From an uncultured beta proteobacterium (GTDB lineage: Bacteria; Pseudomonadota; Gammaproteobacteria; Burkholderiales; Rhodocyclaceae), in the NCBI GenBank assembly GCA_903933395.1, contig CAIZKA010000190.1:1-7973 (forward strand): a stretch of 7,973 nucleotides of DNA, given 5' to 3'. Positions 1-7,880 of the stretch are shown here, piece by piece. Each line of letters opens with the position of its first letter. The first letter of the stretch is position 1. The notes under the pieces were generated by a model. It was not told where the DNA came from and did not search any database. It saw only the letters and a list, made by a program, of their open reading frames with translations. A program made the translations under genes and the position numbers.

Positions 1-101
1 AGACCGTCCTCGACCAGATCCTTCAGCTTGCGTCCGCGCAGAGCCGCCTCCGCCTTGGCACGGCGGAACAGATCGTCGGAGAGGTCTATGGTAGTGCGCA
101 T
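1..101 (-). CDS. VapB-like ribbon-helix-helix antitoxin, 5' part only
   Basis: This is the N-terminal 33 codons of a minus-strand gene cut by the left edge. The protein begins MRTTIDLSDDLFRRAKAEAA and continues with a basic stretch and LKDLVEDG. A short beta strand (RTTIDL), then a helix carrying RRAKAEAALRG and a second helix starting at LKDLVE, is the arrangement of MetJ/Arc-type antitoxins of VapBC-like toxin-antitoxin modules. By family knowledge it would bind its own promoter as a dimer and neutralise a toxin, usually a PIN-domain RNase encoded just downstream; that gene would lie outside the window. The ATG at 101 is chosen because the RHH strand starts there and a promoter sits directly upstream. 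No Shine-Dalgarno is visible before it. The protein could also be a stand-alone RHH regulator. Confidence 0.72.
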   Translation of the reverse strand, partial: MRTTIDLSDDLFRRAKAEAALRGRKLKDLVEDG

Positions 102-128
102 AAACGCATTAAAGCATAAATATGCGCA
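95..128. promoter_or_regulatory. palindromic operator candidate over the antitoxin start
   Basis: TGCGCATA (95-102) and TATGCGCA (121-128) form a perfect 8-base inverted repeat with an 18-base spacer. In addition GCATAAA occurs twice in direct orientation (98-104 and 114-120). The arms cover the start codon and the promoter spacer and enclose the -10, which is where RHH antitoxins usually bind for autoregulation. That the antitoxin binds here is inference. Confidence 0.5.
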
Positions 129-137
129 ACTTATCAA
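108..137 (-). promoter_or_regulatory. sigma70-type promoter of the antitoxin gene
   Basis: Reading the minus strand, TTGATA (137-132) and TTTAAT (113-108) are separated by 18 bases; each matches the sigma70 consensus at five of six positions. The -10 ends only six bases before the ATG at 101, so transcription would be expected to start at or next to the A of the start codon, giving a leaderless or nearly leaderless mRNA. This agrees with the absence of a Shine-Dalgarno. Confidence 0.6.
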
Positions 138-196
138 GACTGACGGGCACCCGGTAAAGAGTCAAGTTGAAATCGATGGACGCAATTTCAATCGTC

Positions 197-283
197 ATCC
201 CGGGCTTGACCCGGGATCCAGTACCTGCCGCCGGCTGGATTCCGGCGTTCGCCGGAATAGCCTGCCCCGGACTCGATCCGGGG
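197..283. repeat. cluster of three short perfect hairpins
   Basis: Three palindromes follow one another: ATCCCGGG/CCCGGGAT at 197-204/210-217, ATTCCGGC/GCCGGAAT at 239-246/251-258, and CCCCGGA/TCCGGGG at 265-271/277-283. Loops are four or five bases. The first two are also linked by ATCCAG (216-221) pairing with CTGGAT (235-240), so a larger alternative fold is possible. Similar GC-rich 'GTCATCCCGGGC...' and 'CTGGATTCCGGCG...' elements are dispersed between genes in many proteobacteria. No T-run follows, so a rho-independent terminator role is not supported. No convincing gene is seen here: the open frame across 28-315 has unrelated, low-complexity translation. Confidence 0.7.
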
Positions 284-330
284 ACGGATCCATCGATCTG
301 ATCCTGCCTGACTGACTACCAGCCGCAATA

Positions 331-451
331 CCGTTCACTTAAGAAAAGCTACGTTCGCCCTGAGCCTGTCGAAGGGCGCTGGTTGCGTGGCTGAAGGTTC
401 GACAAGGCTCTCCTGAGCGAAGTCGAAGGGCTCGCCACGAACGGTTAAGTG
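331..451. repeat. REP/BIME-like imperfect inverted repeat
   Basis: The outer arms CACTTAA (336-342)/TTAAGTG (445-451) and CGTTCG (352-357)/CGAACG (438-443) bracket two related units. Unit one has CCTGAGCCTGTCGAAGGGC (359-377) and unit two has CCTGAGCGAAGTCGAAGGGC (412-431), in direct orientation. GTCGAA (368-373) can also pair with TTCGAC (398-403). Motifs such as CCTGAGCCTGTCGAAGGGC are a familiar dispersed intergenic repeat in alpha- and betaproteobacterial genomes. The whole is about 120 bases, consistent with a palindromic unit pair lying between genes. Together with the hairpin cluster it fills the gene-free region before the TSUP gene. Confidence 0.68.
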
Positions 452-530
452 GGCGGCAATGCCCCTAGCCGGGACCGGATACCGTACCGGCCAGGCGCCT
501 CGTCCGGGGGCAGCCGGCTATCATCGGGCC

Positions 531-1274
531 ATGGACCTCTCTCCGAACCTGCTCATGCTGGTCGTCGCCGTTTCCTTCGGCTCCGCCATCATTGGCGGCA
601 TGGGCGGTTTCGGCACGGGCATCATCCTCACCGCCACGCTGACGCCCATCCTCGGCATCAAGGCCGTGGTGCCGCTGCTGGCGCTGGCCGGCATCATCAT
701 CAACATGGGCCGCTTCTGGTTCTACCGCCGCGATGTTGATGCCCGCGCGGTGAAGCGGGTCCTGCCATCTGCATTGGTGTGCCTGCTAGGCGGCACGCTG
801 GTCTATCGCCATCTCGACGCTGCGCCGCTGGCGATCGTGATCGGGCTCGTCGTGCTGGCGGCACTGCCGGCGCGGCGCTGGCTCCATGCGCACAACCTGC
901 ACCTCGGTGCGCGCGGGTTGACGCTGGGCGGCGGCGTTTTCGGCTTCCTCAACGGCATCGCCTCAGGCATGGGCGTGGTGCTGATCTCGCTGCTGCTCGG
1001 CGCCGGCCTGTCCGGCACGGCGGTGCTGGCGACCGATGCCCTGATCACGATTGCGGTCGACATCACCCGTTCCCTGATCTTCGGCAAGCTCGACCTGCTG
1101 GACAGCTCGGGCGTGGTGCTGGGCGGCGTGATCGGACTGGCCTCGCTGCCCGGCTCCTGGATCGCCTCGCGACTGGTCCAGCGCCTGGGCCACAAGATGC
1201 ACATCGCCATCATCGAAATCCTCATCGCCATCGGCGGGCTCAGCATCCTGTATCACGGTATCCGCGCGATCTGA
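531..1274 (+). CDS. TauE/SafE-family (TSUP) membrane permease
   Basis: The 247-aa protein is almost entirely hydrophobic, with about eight membrane-spanning stretches in two halves. Each half has a glycine-rich motif: GGMGGFGTG near residues 22-30, and FGFLNGIASGMG at roughly 137-148 in the second half. This two-repeat layout and length are typical of the TSUP family (Pfam TauE), which moves sulfonates, sulfite, sulfoacetate or related organic anions across the inner membrane. The substrate cannot be read from the sequence. An in-frame upstream start at 459 exists, but it would add a non-hydrophobic, Arg/Pro/Gly-rich tail. The ATG at 531 places the first membrane segment directly after the start and gives the family length. 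No clear Shine-Dalgarno precedes it; TATCAT (519-524) could be a -10 and would make this mRNA nearly leaderless too, but no good -35 is seen. Confidence 0.85.
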   Translation: MDLSPNLLMLVVAVSFGSAIIGGMGGFGTGIILTATLTPILGIKAVVPLLALAGIIINMGRFWFYRRDVDARAVKRVLPSALVCLLGGTLVYRHLDAAPLAIVIGLVVLAALPARRWLHAHNLHLGARGLTLGGGVFGFLNGIASGMGVVLISLLLGAGLSGTAVLATDALITIAVDITRSLIFGKLDLLDSSGVVLGGVIGLASLPGSWIASRLVQRLGHKMHIAIIEILIAIGGLSILYHGIRAI

Positions 1275-1281
1275 GAGTTAT

Positions 1282-1302
1282 GTCTCCGGCAAAGCCGGAG
1301 AC
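1282..1302. terminator. hairpin after the TSUP gene
   Basis: GTCTCCGGC (1282-1290) and GCCGGAGAC (1294-1302) form a perfect 9-bp stem around an AAA loop, starting seven bases past the TSUP stop codon. Position and stability fit a transcription terminator or an mRNA 3'-end protector. No T-run follows on either strand, so it is not a classical intrinsic terminator. Confidence 0.5.
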
Positions 1303-1385
1303 GGTATCCCTTGCGGACGGCGCCGGCGACACGGCGAATTTAATCCCGTGTGAACAGCGGCTTCGCTATGGCGGGCGCAGCGGGG

Positions 1386-1391
1386 TATAGT
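1386..1391 (+). promoter_or_regulatory. possible -10 element for uvrA
   Basis: TATAGT matches the -10 consensus at five of six positions and lies 30 bases before the uvrA ATG. The best -35 at 17-18 base spacing (TTCGCT, 1362-1367) is poor. A second AT-rich candidate is TTTAAT at 1339-1344, also without a good -35. No LexA-type CTGT-N8-ACAG box is visible in 1275-1421. Confidence 0.3.
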
Positions 1392-1421
1392 TTCCGGTTG
1401 CCCCAACCCCAATCCGGCACC

Positions 1422-4294
<2,873 letters not shown>

Positions 4295-4298
<4 letters not shown>

Positions 4299-4627
4299 GC
4301 GGCCTGGAGAACTATTCCCGCGAAGCCGCACAGATCGAGCACGAGATCGAGACCAAGGGCGTGATCCTCGGCATCGACTGGAACAATGCCGTTCAGGTGC
4401 GCGAACTGGCGCGCCAGGCCTTTGACTGCAAGCTCGGCGCCGACCACTGTGAGCCGGAGGAGCCGGATGACCGGGCGCGCATAGAGCTCTTCGGCCTGGC
4501 GCAACTCATGCTGACGGTGATGAAGGAAAGTGCCAACGAGAATATCGATACCCATGGCGGCCCGGCCTGGAAGGCTTTCGCCCGGGCCTTGTGGGCCGAG
4601 CACGATCGGCGTGAGGCGAATCTTTGA
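4295..4627 (+). CDS. Small acidic protein of unknown function, overlapping uvrA
   Basis: I do not recognise this 110-aa protein. It begins MSGLENYSREAAQIEHEIET, is rich in Glu/Asp/Ala and looks soluble and mostly helical. There is no signal peptide or membrane segment. It has two cysteines, Cys45 and Cys52 (FDCKLGADHCEPEEP), and a Trp-containing C-terminus (AWKAFARALWAEHDRREANL). The start ATG shares ATGA with the uvrA stop, so translation is probably coupled and the gene co-transcribed with uvrA. Codon use (high G/C at third positions) matches uvrA, which supports it as a real gene rather than a shadow. A role in or near DNA repair can only be guessed from position. Confidence 0.8.
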
Positions 4628-4646
4628 CCGGGCCTGTTCTGCCCGG
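4628..4646. terminator. weak hairpin just after the uvrA-coupled gene
   Basis: CCGGGC (4628-4633) and GCCCGG (4641-4646) form a 6-bp GC stem with a 7-base loop immediately after the stop at 4627. No T-run follows. It may slow or end the uvrA transcript, or be a chance GC palindrome. Confidence 0.3.
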
Positions 4647-4659
4647 CGCGGGATTCCTC

Positions 4660-4722
4660 ATGAAAAGATCGTCCGGCATTTTCACGATCCTGATCGTGCT
4701 GTGCGCAACGGCGAACTCCGGA
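4660..4722 (+). other. Signal-peptide-like reading frame, out of frame with the 77-aa gene
   Basis: From the ATG at 4660 the frame encodes MKRSSGIFTILIVLCATA followed by Asn-Ser-Gly: a basic start, a hydrophobic core and small polar residues, like an export signal. Third codon positions are G/C-rich only over these first 20 or so codons; afterwards the frame degrades into Pro/Arg-rich sequence until a stop at 4857. The 77-aa frame that looks coding starts at 4737 in another frame. One extra base in the GGG run at 4723-4725 would join them into a single 103-aa exported protein. The Cys at codon 15 is not in a proper lipobox, since Leu precedes it. It may be chance. Confidence 0.3.
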
Positions 4723-4728
4723 GGGAGG
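4720..4728 (+). promoter_or_regulatory. strong Shine-Dalgarno deciding the start at 4737
   Basis: GGAGGGAGG ends eight bases before the ATG at 4737, an ideal position. It supports initiation at 4737 even though the same frame is open further upstream to 4530. Confidence 0.6.
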
Positions 4729-4736
4729 CCGACATC

Positions 4737-4970
4737 ATGGTCGATCCGCATAGCCGCAACATGCCCGCCCGCCTGCCCGCCACGGGAACCACGGGCGAGG
4801 TCATTGCGATCCGCTATCAAACCTCCGGAAACACCTTTGCCGACAGTTTCCGGGTGACCGGAATCACCATCAAGGGCGACAGGTGCTCGATTGAAAGCAA
4901 GCACAACAACGCCGACGGCAGGGAACTGGTCGACATCATCTTTGCCCGACCCTGCAGCAAGCTCAAGTAA
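4737..4970 (+). CDS. Small protein of unknown function (77 aa)
   Basis: I do not recognise this family. The protein begins MVDPHSRNMPARLPATGTTG and continues with alternating hydrophobic and polar residues (EVIAIRYQTSG, FRVTGITIKGDRCSIES) that suggest a small beta-rich fold. It ends in a Lys-rich CSKLK. Two cysteines, Cys50 and Cys73, could form a disulfide, which would fit an exported protein, yet from this start there is no signal peptide. The start is chosen for its strong Shine-Dalgarno, and third codon positions are G/C-rich throughout. The alternative is that it is the mature part of a frameshifted exported protein beginning at 4660. It lies 109 bases after the uvrA-coupled gene and may have its own transcript. 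Confidence 0.55.
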   Translation: MVDPHSRNMPARLPATGTTGEVIAIRYQTSGNTFADSFRVTGITIKGDRCSIESKHNNADGRELVDIIFARPCSKLK

Positions 4971-5085
4971 ACGGCCTGGCCGGGCACGGGTAATGCCTGC
5001 CGCGACAAAATGAGCTAGTATGAAATTGTCGTCATTGGTCTTTGTGCCGGCAACACCCGCCGGACAAGGATCAGGACCTCGCGAT

Positions 5086-5091
5086 GAGGAG
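5086..5091 (+). promoter_or_regulatory. Shine-Dalgarno deciding the start at 5099
   Basis: GAGGAG lies seven bases before the ATG at 5099. A competing in-frame ATG at 5084 has a weaker AGGA (5073-5076), also seven bases upstream. The two starts differ by five residues, and both keep the signal peptide. Confidence 0.55.
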
Positions 5092-5098
5092 AGAGAGC

Positions 5099-5431
5099 AT
5101 GTTCACGATCACGCCCGCCGCCCGGACCGCCCTGAATTTCGCCGTGGTCATTGCGTTTGCAGTTCCGTTCGCGGCAAACGCAGCGGCGCCAGGCCATCCG
5201 GTAGCACCACCGCCGCCGGGATCCAATCCCTACCAACCCGCCGTCCAGAACGATGTGACAGGCGCCTATCAGTTCCGCACACGCGTTCTTGTCAGCCCGC
5301 CGAATTGCCAGAACTTTGCCGGGCAAGCCGATTCGGTGTTTTACAGCAGCACGACTGACGACAAGACCAAGGCGGAACAGTTGACGGCAATCAGCAAGGC
5401 AGCGGCGACAGCAGGTTGCCTCGCACCTTGA
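5099..5431 (+). CDS. Small exported protein of unknown function
   Basis: This 110-aa protein is not recognised. It starts with a signal peptide: MFTITPAARTALNF, a hydrophobic core (AVVIAFAVPF) and a probable cleavage site after Ala-Asn-Ala (26-28). A Pro-rich linker follows (GHPVAPPPPGSNPYQP), then a compact domain with Cys70 (SPPNC) and Cys107 (TAGC) near the C-terminus. The two cysteines could form one disulfide in the periplasm. Codon use is like its neighbours. It runs towards the minus-strand HupE-like gene, with a shared hairpin between them. TAGTAT (5016-5021) is a possible -10, without a convincing -35. Its partner or role cannot be read from the sequence. Confidence 0.72.
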   Translation: MFTITPAARTALNFAVVIAFAVPFAANAAAPGHPVAPPPPGSNPYQPAVQNDVTGAYQFRTRVLVSPPNCQNFAGQADSVFYSSTTDDKTKAEQLTAISKAAATAGCLAP

Positions 5432-5446
5432 GTCAATTGCAACAGC

Positions 5447-5484
5447 CACGCCCTCCGGAGTCGGCGGAGCGGGGCGGAGGCGTG
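5447..5484. terminator. hairpin between convergent genes
   Basis: CACGCC (5447-5452) pairs with GGCGTG (5479-5484), extended after a bulged C (5453) by TCC (5454-5456)/GGA (5476-5478). It fills the gap between the plus-strand stop at 5431 and the minus-strand stop at 5486, the expected place for a bidirectional terminator. No T-run is seen in either direction, so its efficiency is uncertain. Confidence 0.4.
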
Positions 5485-5485
5485 T

Positions 5486-6610
5486 TCAGGCGCTGATCAG
5501 TTTCAGGTCGAAAGCCCGCTCGACGAACCAGATCAGTGCGATCGTCAGCGTTGCCAGCGAGCCGCCGACAAATACAACGCGACGATAGAAGAGAGTCGCG
5601 CGCAGGGCATAGGCCACAGGCAGGAAAGCCGCGACGATCGCCAGTTGGCCGATCTCGACGCCGAGATTGAAGCCCAGCAGCGACATCACCAGCGTCTCCT
5701 GCGGCAGCCCCAGTTCCGCCAGCACGCTGGCAAAACCGAAACCGTGGATCAGGCCGAAGCCGAAGGCCACCATCCAGCGCCGGTGCTCGACCAGCGGCTT
5801 GAGGTTGTTGGCCGCGGCCAGCACCACCGATGCCGCAATCGCCGATTCCACCAGGCGCGAGGGCAACGAGATCAGGCCCAGGGCCGCCAGCGACAGCGTG
5901 ATCGAATGCGCCACGGTGAAGGCGGTGACCACCCAGAGCACCTCGACCAGCGCCTGGTGGAAATCGGCAACGCCGCGCCAGCGCCTTGCCTCATGCACCA
6001 GCACCGCCGGCAGCAGCAGAGAAAGCAGGAACAGGATGTGGTCGAAGCCGATCCAGATATGCCATATACCTTCCACCAGATACTGGCCGAACTGTTCCAG
6101 GCGCGAGACCTCGCCGGCCGCGAACTTCTGCTGTGCGCGCTGCGGCGAGAGCACGGCCGTCTGCGTCGTGCCGTCGAGGCCGAGGCGCAAGAGGCCGCGA
6201 TGCAAGGCATCGAGGTCGAACAGCAGGCGATAGTCGAGCTGCAGATCGCCGCCCCCGGCCGGACAGGAACCGGCCAGGCGCAGCACGGCATAGGCGCCGT
6301 CGGTGTGGCTATCGACCAGATGGTCGGCAACCTCCAGTTTGCAGTCCCCGCCACGCCGGACGGAAAGGCTGCCCAGTGCCCAGGCCGCGATATCGCCATG
6401 GCGCGCACTCAATTCGCCCCAGGTGATCTCGCCGTTGCCGTCGCGATCCAGACCCAGCGCGAAATCGATGTCGCGCAGGGCGATGTCCCACTGCCCCGAC
6501 ACTTCCCTGCCCTTGATGTCGAGCACCAGGTAACTGTCGCTGGCCTTGTGCGCCAGCACCGGCAGCGACAGCAGCAACAGGATGGAAAACAGCCAGCGAC
6601 GCAGCTTCAT
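5486..6610 (-). CDS. HupE/UreJ-family membrane protein with EF-hand-like N-terminal domain
   Basis: The 374-aa protein has a signal peptide (MKLRRWLFSILLLLSLPVLA, then HKASDSYL). An extracytoplasmic domain of about 160 residues follows, then a C-terminal domain with about six membrane segments from ~180 to 365. The membrane part carries HupE/UreJ_2-type motifs: HIWIGFDHILFLL (His184, Asp190, His191), TAFTVAHSITL (His235), Glu255, FGLIHGFGFA (His289) and NLGVEIGQ (Glu319). Conserved His, Asp and Glu in membrane segments suggest metal-ion handling; HupE and UreJ are linked to nickel in hydrogenase and urease systems, but no such genes lie nearby and the substrate is unknown. The N-terminal domain has a canonical 12-residue EF-hand loop, DRDGNGEITWGE (55-66), with acidic or Asn residues at positions 1, 3, 5 and 12. 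The ATG at 6610 overlaps the stop of the TPR gene (ATGA), so the two are probably coupled. In-frame extensions upstream to 6808 are Arg/Pro-rich and rejected. Confidence 0.88.
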   Translation of the reverse strand: MKLRRWLFSILLLLSLPVLAHKASDSYLVLDIKGREVSGQWDIALRDIDFALGLDRDGNGEITWGELSARHGDIAAWALGSLSVRRGGDCKLEVADHLVDSHTDGAYAVLRLAGSCPAGGGDLQLDYRLLFDLDALHRGLLRLGLDGTTQTAVLSPQRAQQKFAAGEVSRLEQFGQYLVEGIWHIWIGFDHILFLLSLLLPAVLVHEARRWRGVADFHQALVEVLWVVTAFTVAHSITLSLAALGLISLPSRLVESAIAASVVLAAANNLKPLVEHRRWMVAFGFGLIHGFGFASVLAELGLPQETLVMSLLGFNLGVEIGQLAIVAAFLPVAYALRATLFYRRVVFVGGSLATLTIALIWFVERAFDLKLISA

Positions 6611-7791
6611 CGCCGTACCGCCAGCGCCGACTCCTGGCCCAAACGGCGCAGACGCGCATCCTCGAAGCCGCTCTTGCCCAACCAGTCGCGCGCAGCCTGC
6701 GCAGCGGCGGGATCGCCGGCGGCGATGGCGGCTTCGAGCAGGATGCGGGCGTCGCGCGGCTCGCGCTGGACCTTGTAGTTCTCTGCCGCCAAGCGCAGGG
6801 CGTACCAAGCATCGCCGCGCAGCCGCAACTGGTAGCGCGCTTCCTCGGCCCGGTGCGTGGTGTCGCCGCGCTGCCTGGCCGCGGCGAAGCGGTCATCCAG
6901 CATCTTCGCCAGCCGCGCGGCCCCCGGCAGTTTCAAGGCCGCCTCGGCTTCGGCGAGGCGCAACAGCAGGCTGTCGGACGCTTCCCAGCCGGCCAGCTGT
7001 TTCAATACCTCGGCCGGCCGCCCGCTGTCGAGCAGGAAGTCGCCCCAGGCAGCGAGCAGGTAACCGTCTTCGACACCGGTGGCCAAGGCCTCGCGATAGT
7101 GCCTTTCCGCCTGTTCCGCCTGGCCACGCCAGGCGGCGACCTCGCCGAGGCGGGTCAGCAGCCAGAGCCGGCTGCCGGGGTCGGTGGTGTTCGCCAGTGC
7201 CTGCTGCAAGGTCCGGTTTCCAGTCTCGAGCTGGCCGCCATAGGCCTGTACCAGGCCGAGGCAGGCGCCAACGAGGGTGCTGCGCCCGAGGCGCCGCAGC
7301 GCATCGCACTCGCCCTGCGCCGCCGGATAATCCGCCTGAACCAGGTAGATCGCACCGCGCCAGGCATGGGCGGCGGCGAGACCGGGATCTTGCGCCAGGG
7401 CCGCGGCGAAGTCGCCCAGGGCGCCCTCGAAGTCGTGCCGGTACTGCCGCAGCAGGCCGCGGATCAGGCGCAAGGAAGCCGGCAGCGGGTCCGGAAAGCG
7501 AGCGACCACTGCCTCGGCATAGCCCACGTAGCGGGGATCTCCACGCGCCATGGCCAGATCGAAGTAGCGTTGGGCCAACTCGGCCGCCGGGGCGGGATTG
7601 CCGGCAGCGGACGTCATCGCGGCGCGCATTGCAGCCAGTTCACGCGAACTTGCATCGCCGGCGCGCGAGGGCAAACGCTCCAGCACTTCGGTGTCGTCGA
7701 GCGGCTTGCGCGGTGCACCATTCACGGTCGGCACCATGGCCGATAGCACCAGAACAAGCAGTACGGAGTTGATTCTCAGGGATTTTGTCAA
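6607..7791 (-). CDS. TPR-repeat protein with signal peptide
   Basis: From the proposed TTG at 7791 the protein has 394 aa. It starts MTKSLRINSVLLVLVLSAMV and then PTVNGA, a clear signal peptide. The rest is Ala/Leu/Arg-rich helix pairs typical of tetratricopeptide repeats, at about residues 108-142 (YRHDFEGALGDFAAALAQDP), 143-177, 178-210, 211-245 (AEQAERHYREALATG), 246-276 and around 332-371. TPRs are scaffolds for protein contacts, here most likely in the periplasm; the partner is unknown. Its stop overlaps the HupE-like start, so the two probably form one operon. The start is uncertain. No ATG gives a signal peptide: the first in-frame ATG (7737) falls inside it, and the farther TTG at 7860 adds a non-signal tail that would run across the promoter of the divergent gene. 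No strong Shine-Dalgarno precedes 7791. Confidence 0.82.
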   Translation of the reverse strand: MTKSLRINSVLLVLVLSAMVPTVNGAPRKPLDDTEVLERLPSRAGDASSRELAAMRAAMTSAAGNPAPAAELAQRYFDLAMARGDPRYVGYAEAVVARFPDPLPASLRLIRGLLRQYRHDFEGALGDFAAALAQDPGLAAAHAWRGAIYLVQADYPAAQGECDALRRLGRSTLVGACLGLVQAYGGQLETGNRTLQQALANTTDPGSRLWLLTRLGEVAAWRGQAEQAERHYREALATGVEDGYLLAAWGDFLLDSGRPAEVLKQLAGWEASDSLLLRLAEAEAALKLPGAARLAKMLDDRFAAARQRGDTTHRAEEARYQLRLRGDAWYALRLAAENYKVQREPRDARILLEAAIAAGDPAAAQAARDWLGKSGFEDARLRRLGQESALAVRR

Positions 7792-7792
7792 C

Positions 7793-7821
7793 TTGCCAGA
7801 GCCAAGGGCGTTGTATATAGT
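7793..7821 (+). promoter_or_regulatory. sigma70 promoter of the divergent exported-protein gene
   Basis: TTGCCA (7793-7798) and TATAGT (7816-7821) are separated by exactly 17 bases; each matches consensus at five of six positions. Transcription would begin near 7828, giving a leader of about 53 bases. The AT core TATATA (7814-7819) could also serve as a -10 for the minus-strand TPR gene, though no good -35 is seen for that direction. Confidence 0.65.
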
Positions 7822-7830
7822 TCGGGCGCG

Positions 7831-7841
7831 CCAAAATTTGG
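7831..7841. promoter_or_regulatory. CCAAAATTTGG palindrome in the leader
   Basis: An 11-base palindrome, CCAAA-A-TTTGG, lies just downstream of the predicted start site of the rightward gene and upstream of the TPR gene. It could be a regulator's site, but palindromes of this size arise by chance. Confidence 0.25.
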
Positions 7842-7867
7842 TCGTCACGATTTCCAACAATTTTTTT

Positions 7868-7872
7868 AGGAG
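7868..7872 (+). promoter_or_regulatory. Shine-Dalgarno of the last gene
   Basis: AGGAG lies eight bases before the ATG at 7881, directly after a run of seven T (7861-7867) that keeps the site unstructured. It fixes the start of the last gene. Confidence 0.75.
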
Positions 7873-7880
7873 TCTACTGC

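Noticed and set aside
28..315. 95-codon plus-strand open frame in the left region
   Set aside because: It runs antisense to the antitoxin and then through palindromic repeats; no Shine-Dalgarno and no coding character.
352..431. CRISPR-like direct repeats
   Set aside because: Only two imperfect copies with internal inverted symmetry; this is a palindromic repeat pair, not an array.
1342..1357. LexA box upstream of uvrA
   Set aside because: ACAG occurs at 1354-1357 but the matching CTGT eight bases upstream is absent (AATC).
5645..6778. 377-codon plus-strand open frame opposite the HupE-like gene
   Set aside because: Gln/Arg/His-rich translation antisense to a gene with clear membrane motifs; a shadow frame.
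6546..7772. Plus-strand open frames opposite the TPR gene
   Set aside because: Arg/Pro/Gly-rich translations antisense to a protein with a signal peptide and TPRs.
7786..7791. Perfect -35 hexamer TTGACA on the minus strand
   Set aside because: No -10-like sequence lies 16-18 bases downstream (CTCCGT at 17), and the hexamer coincides with the proposed TTG start codon and second codon.
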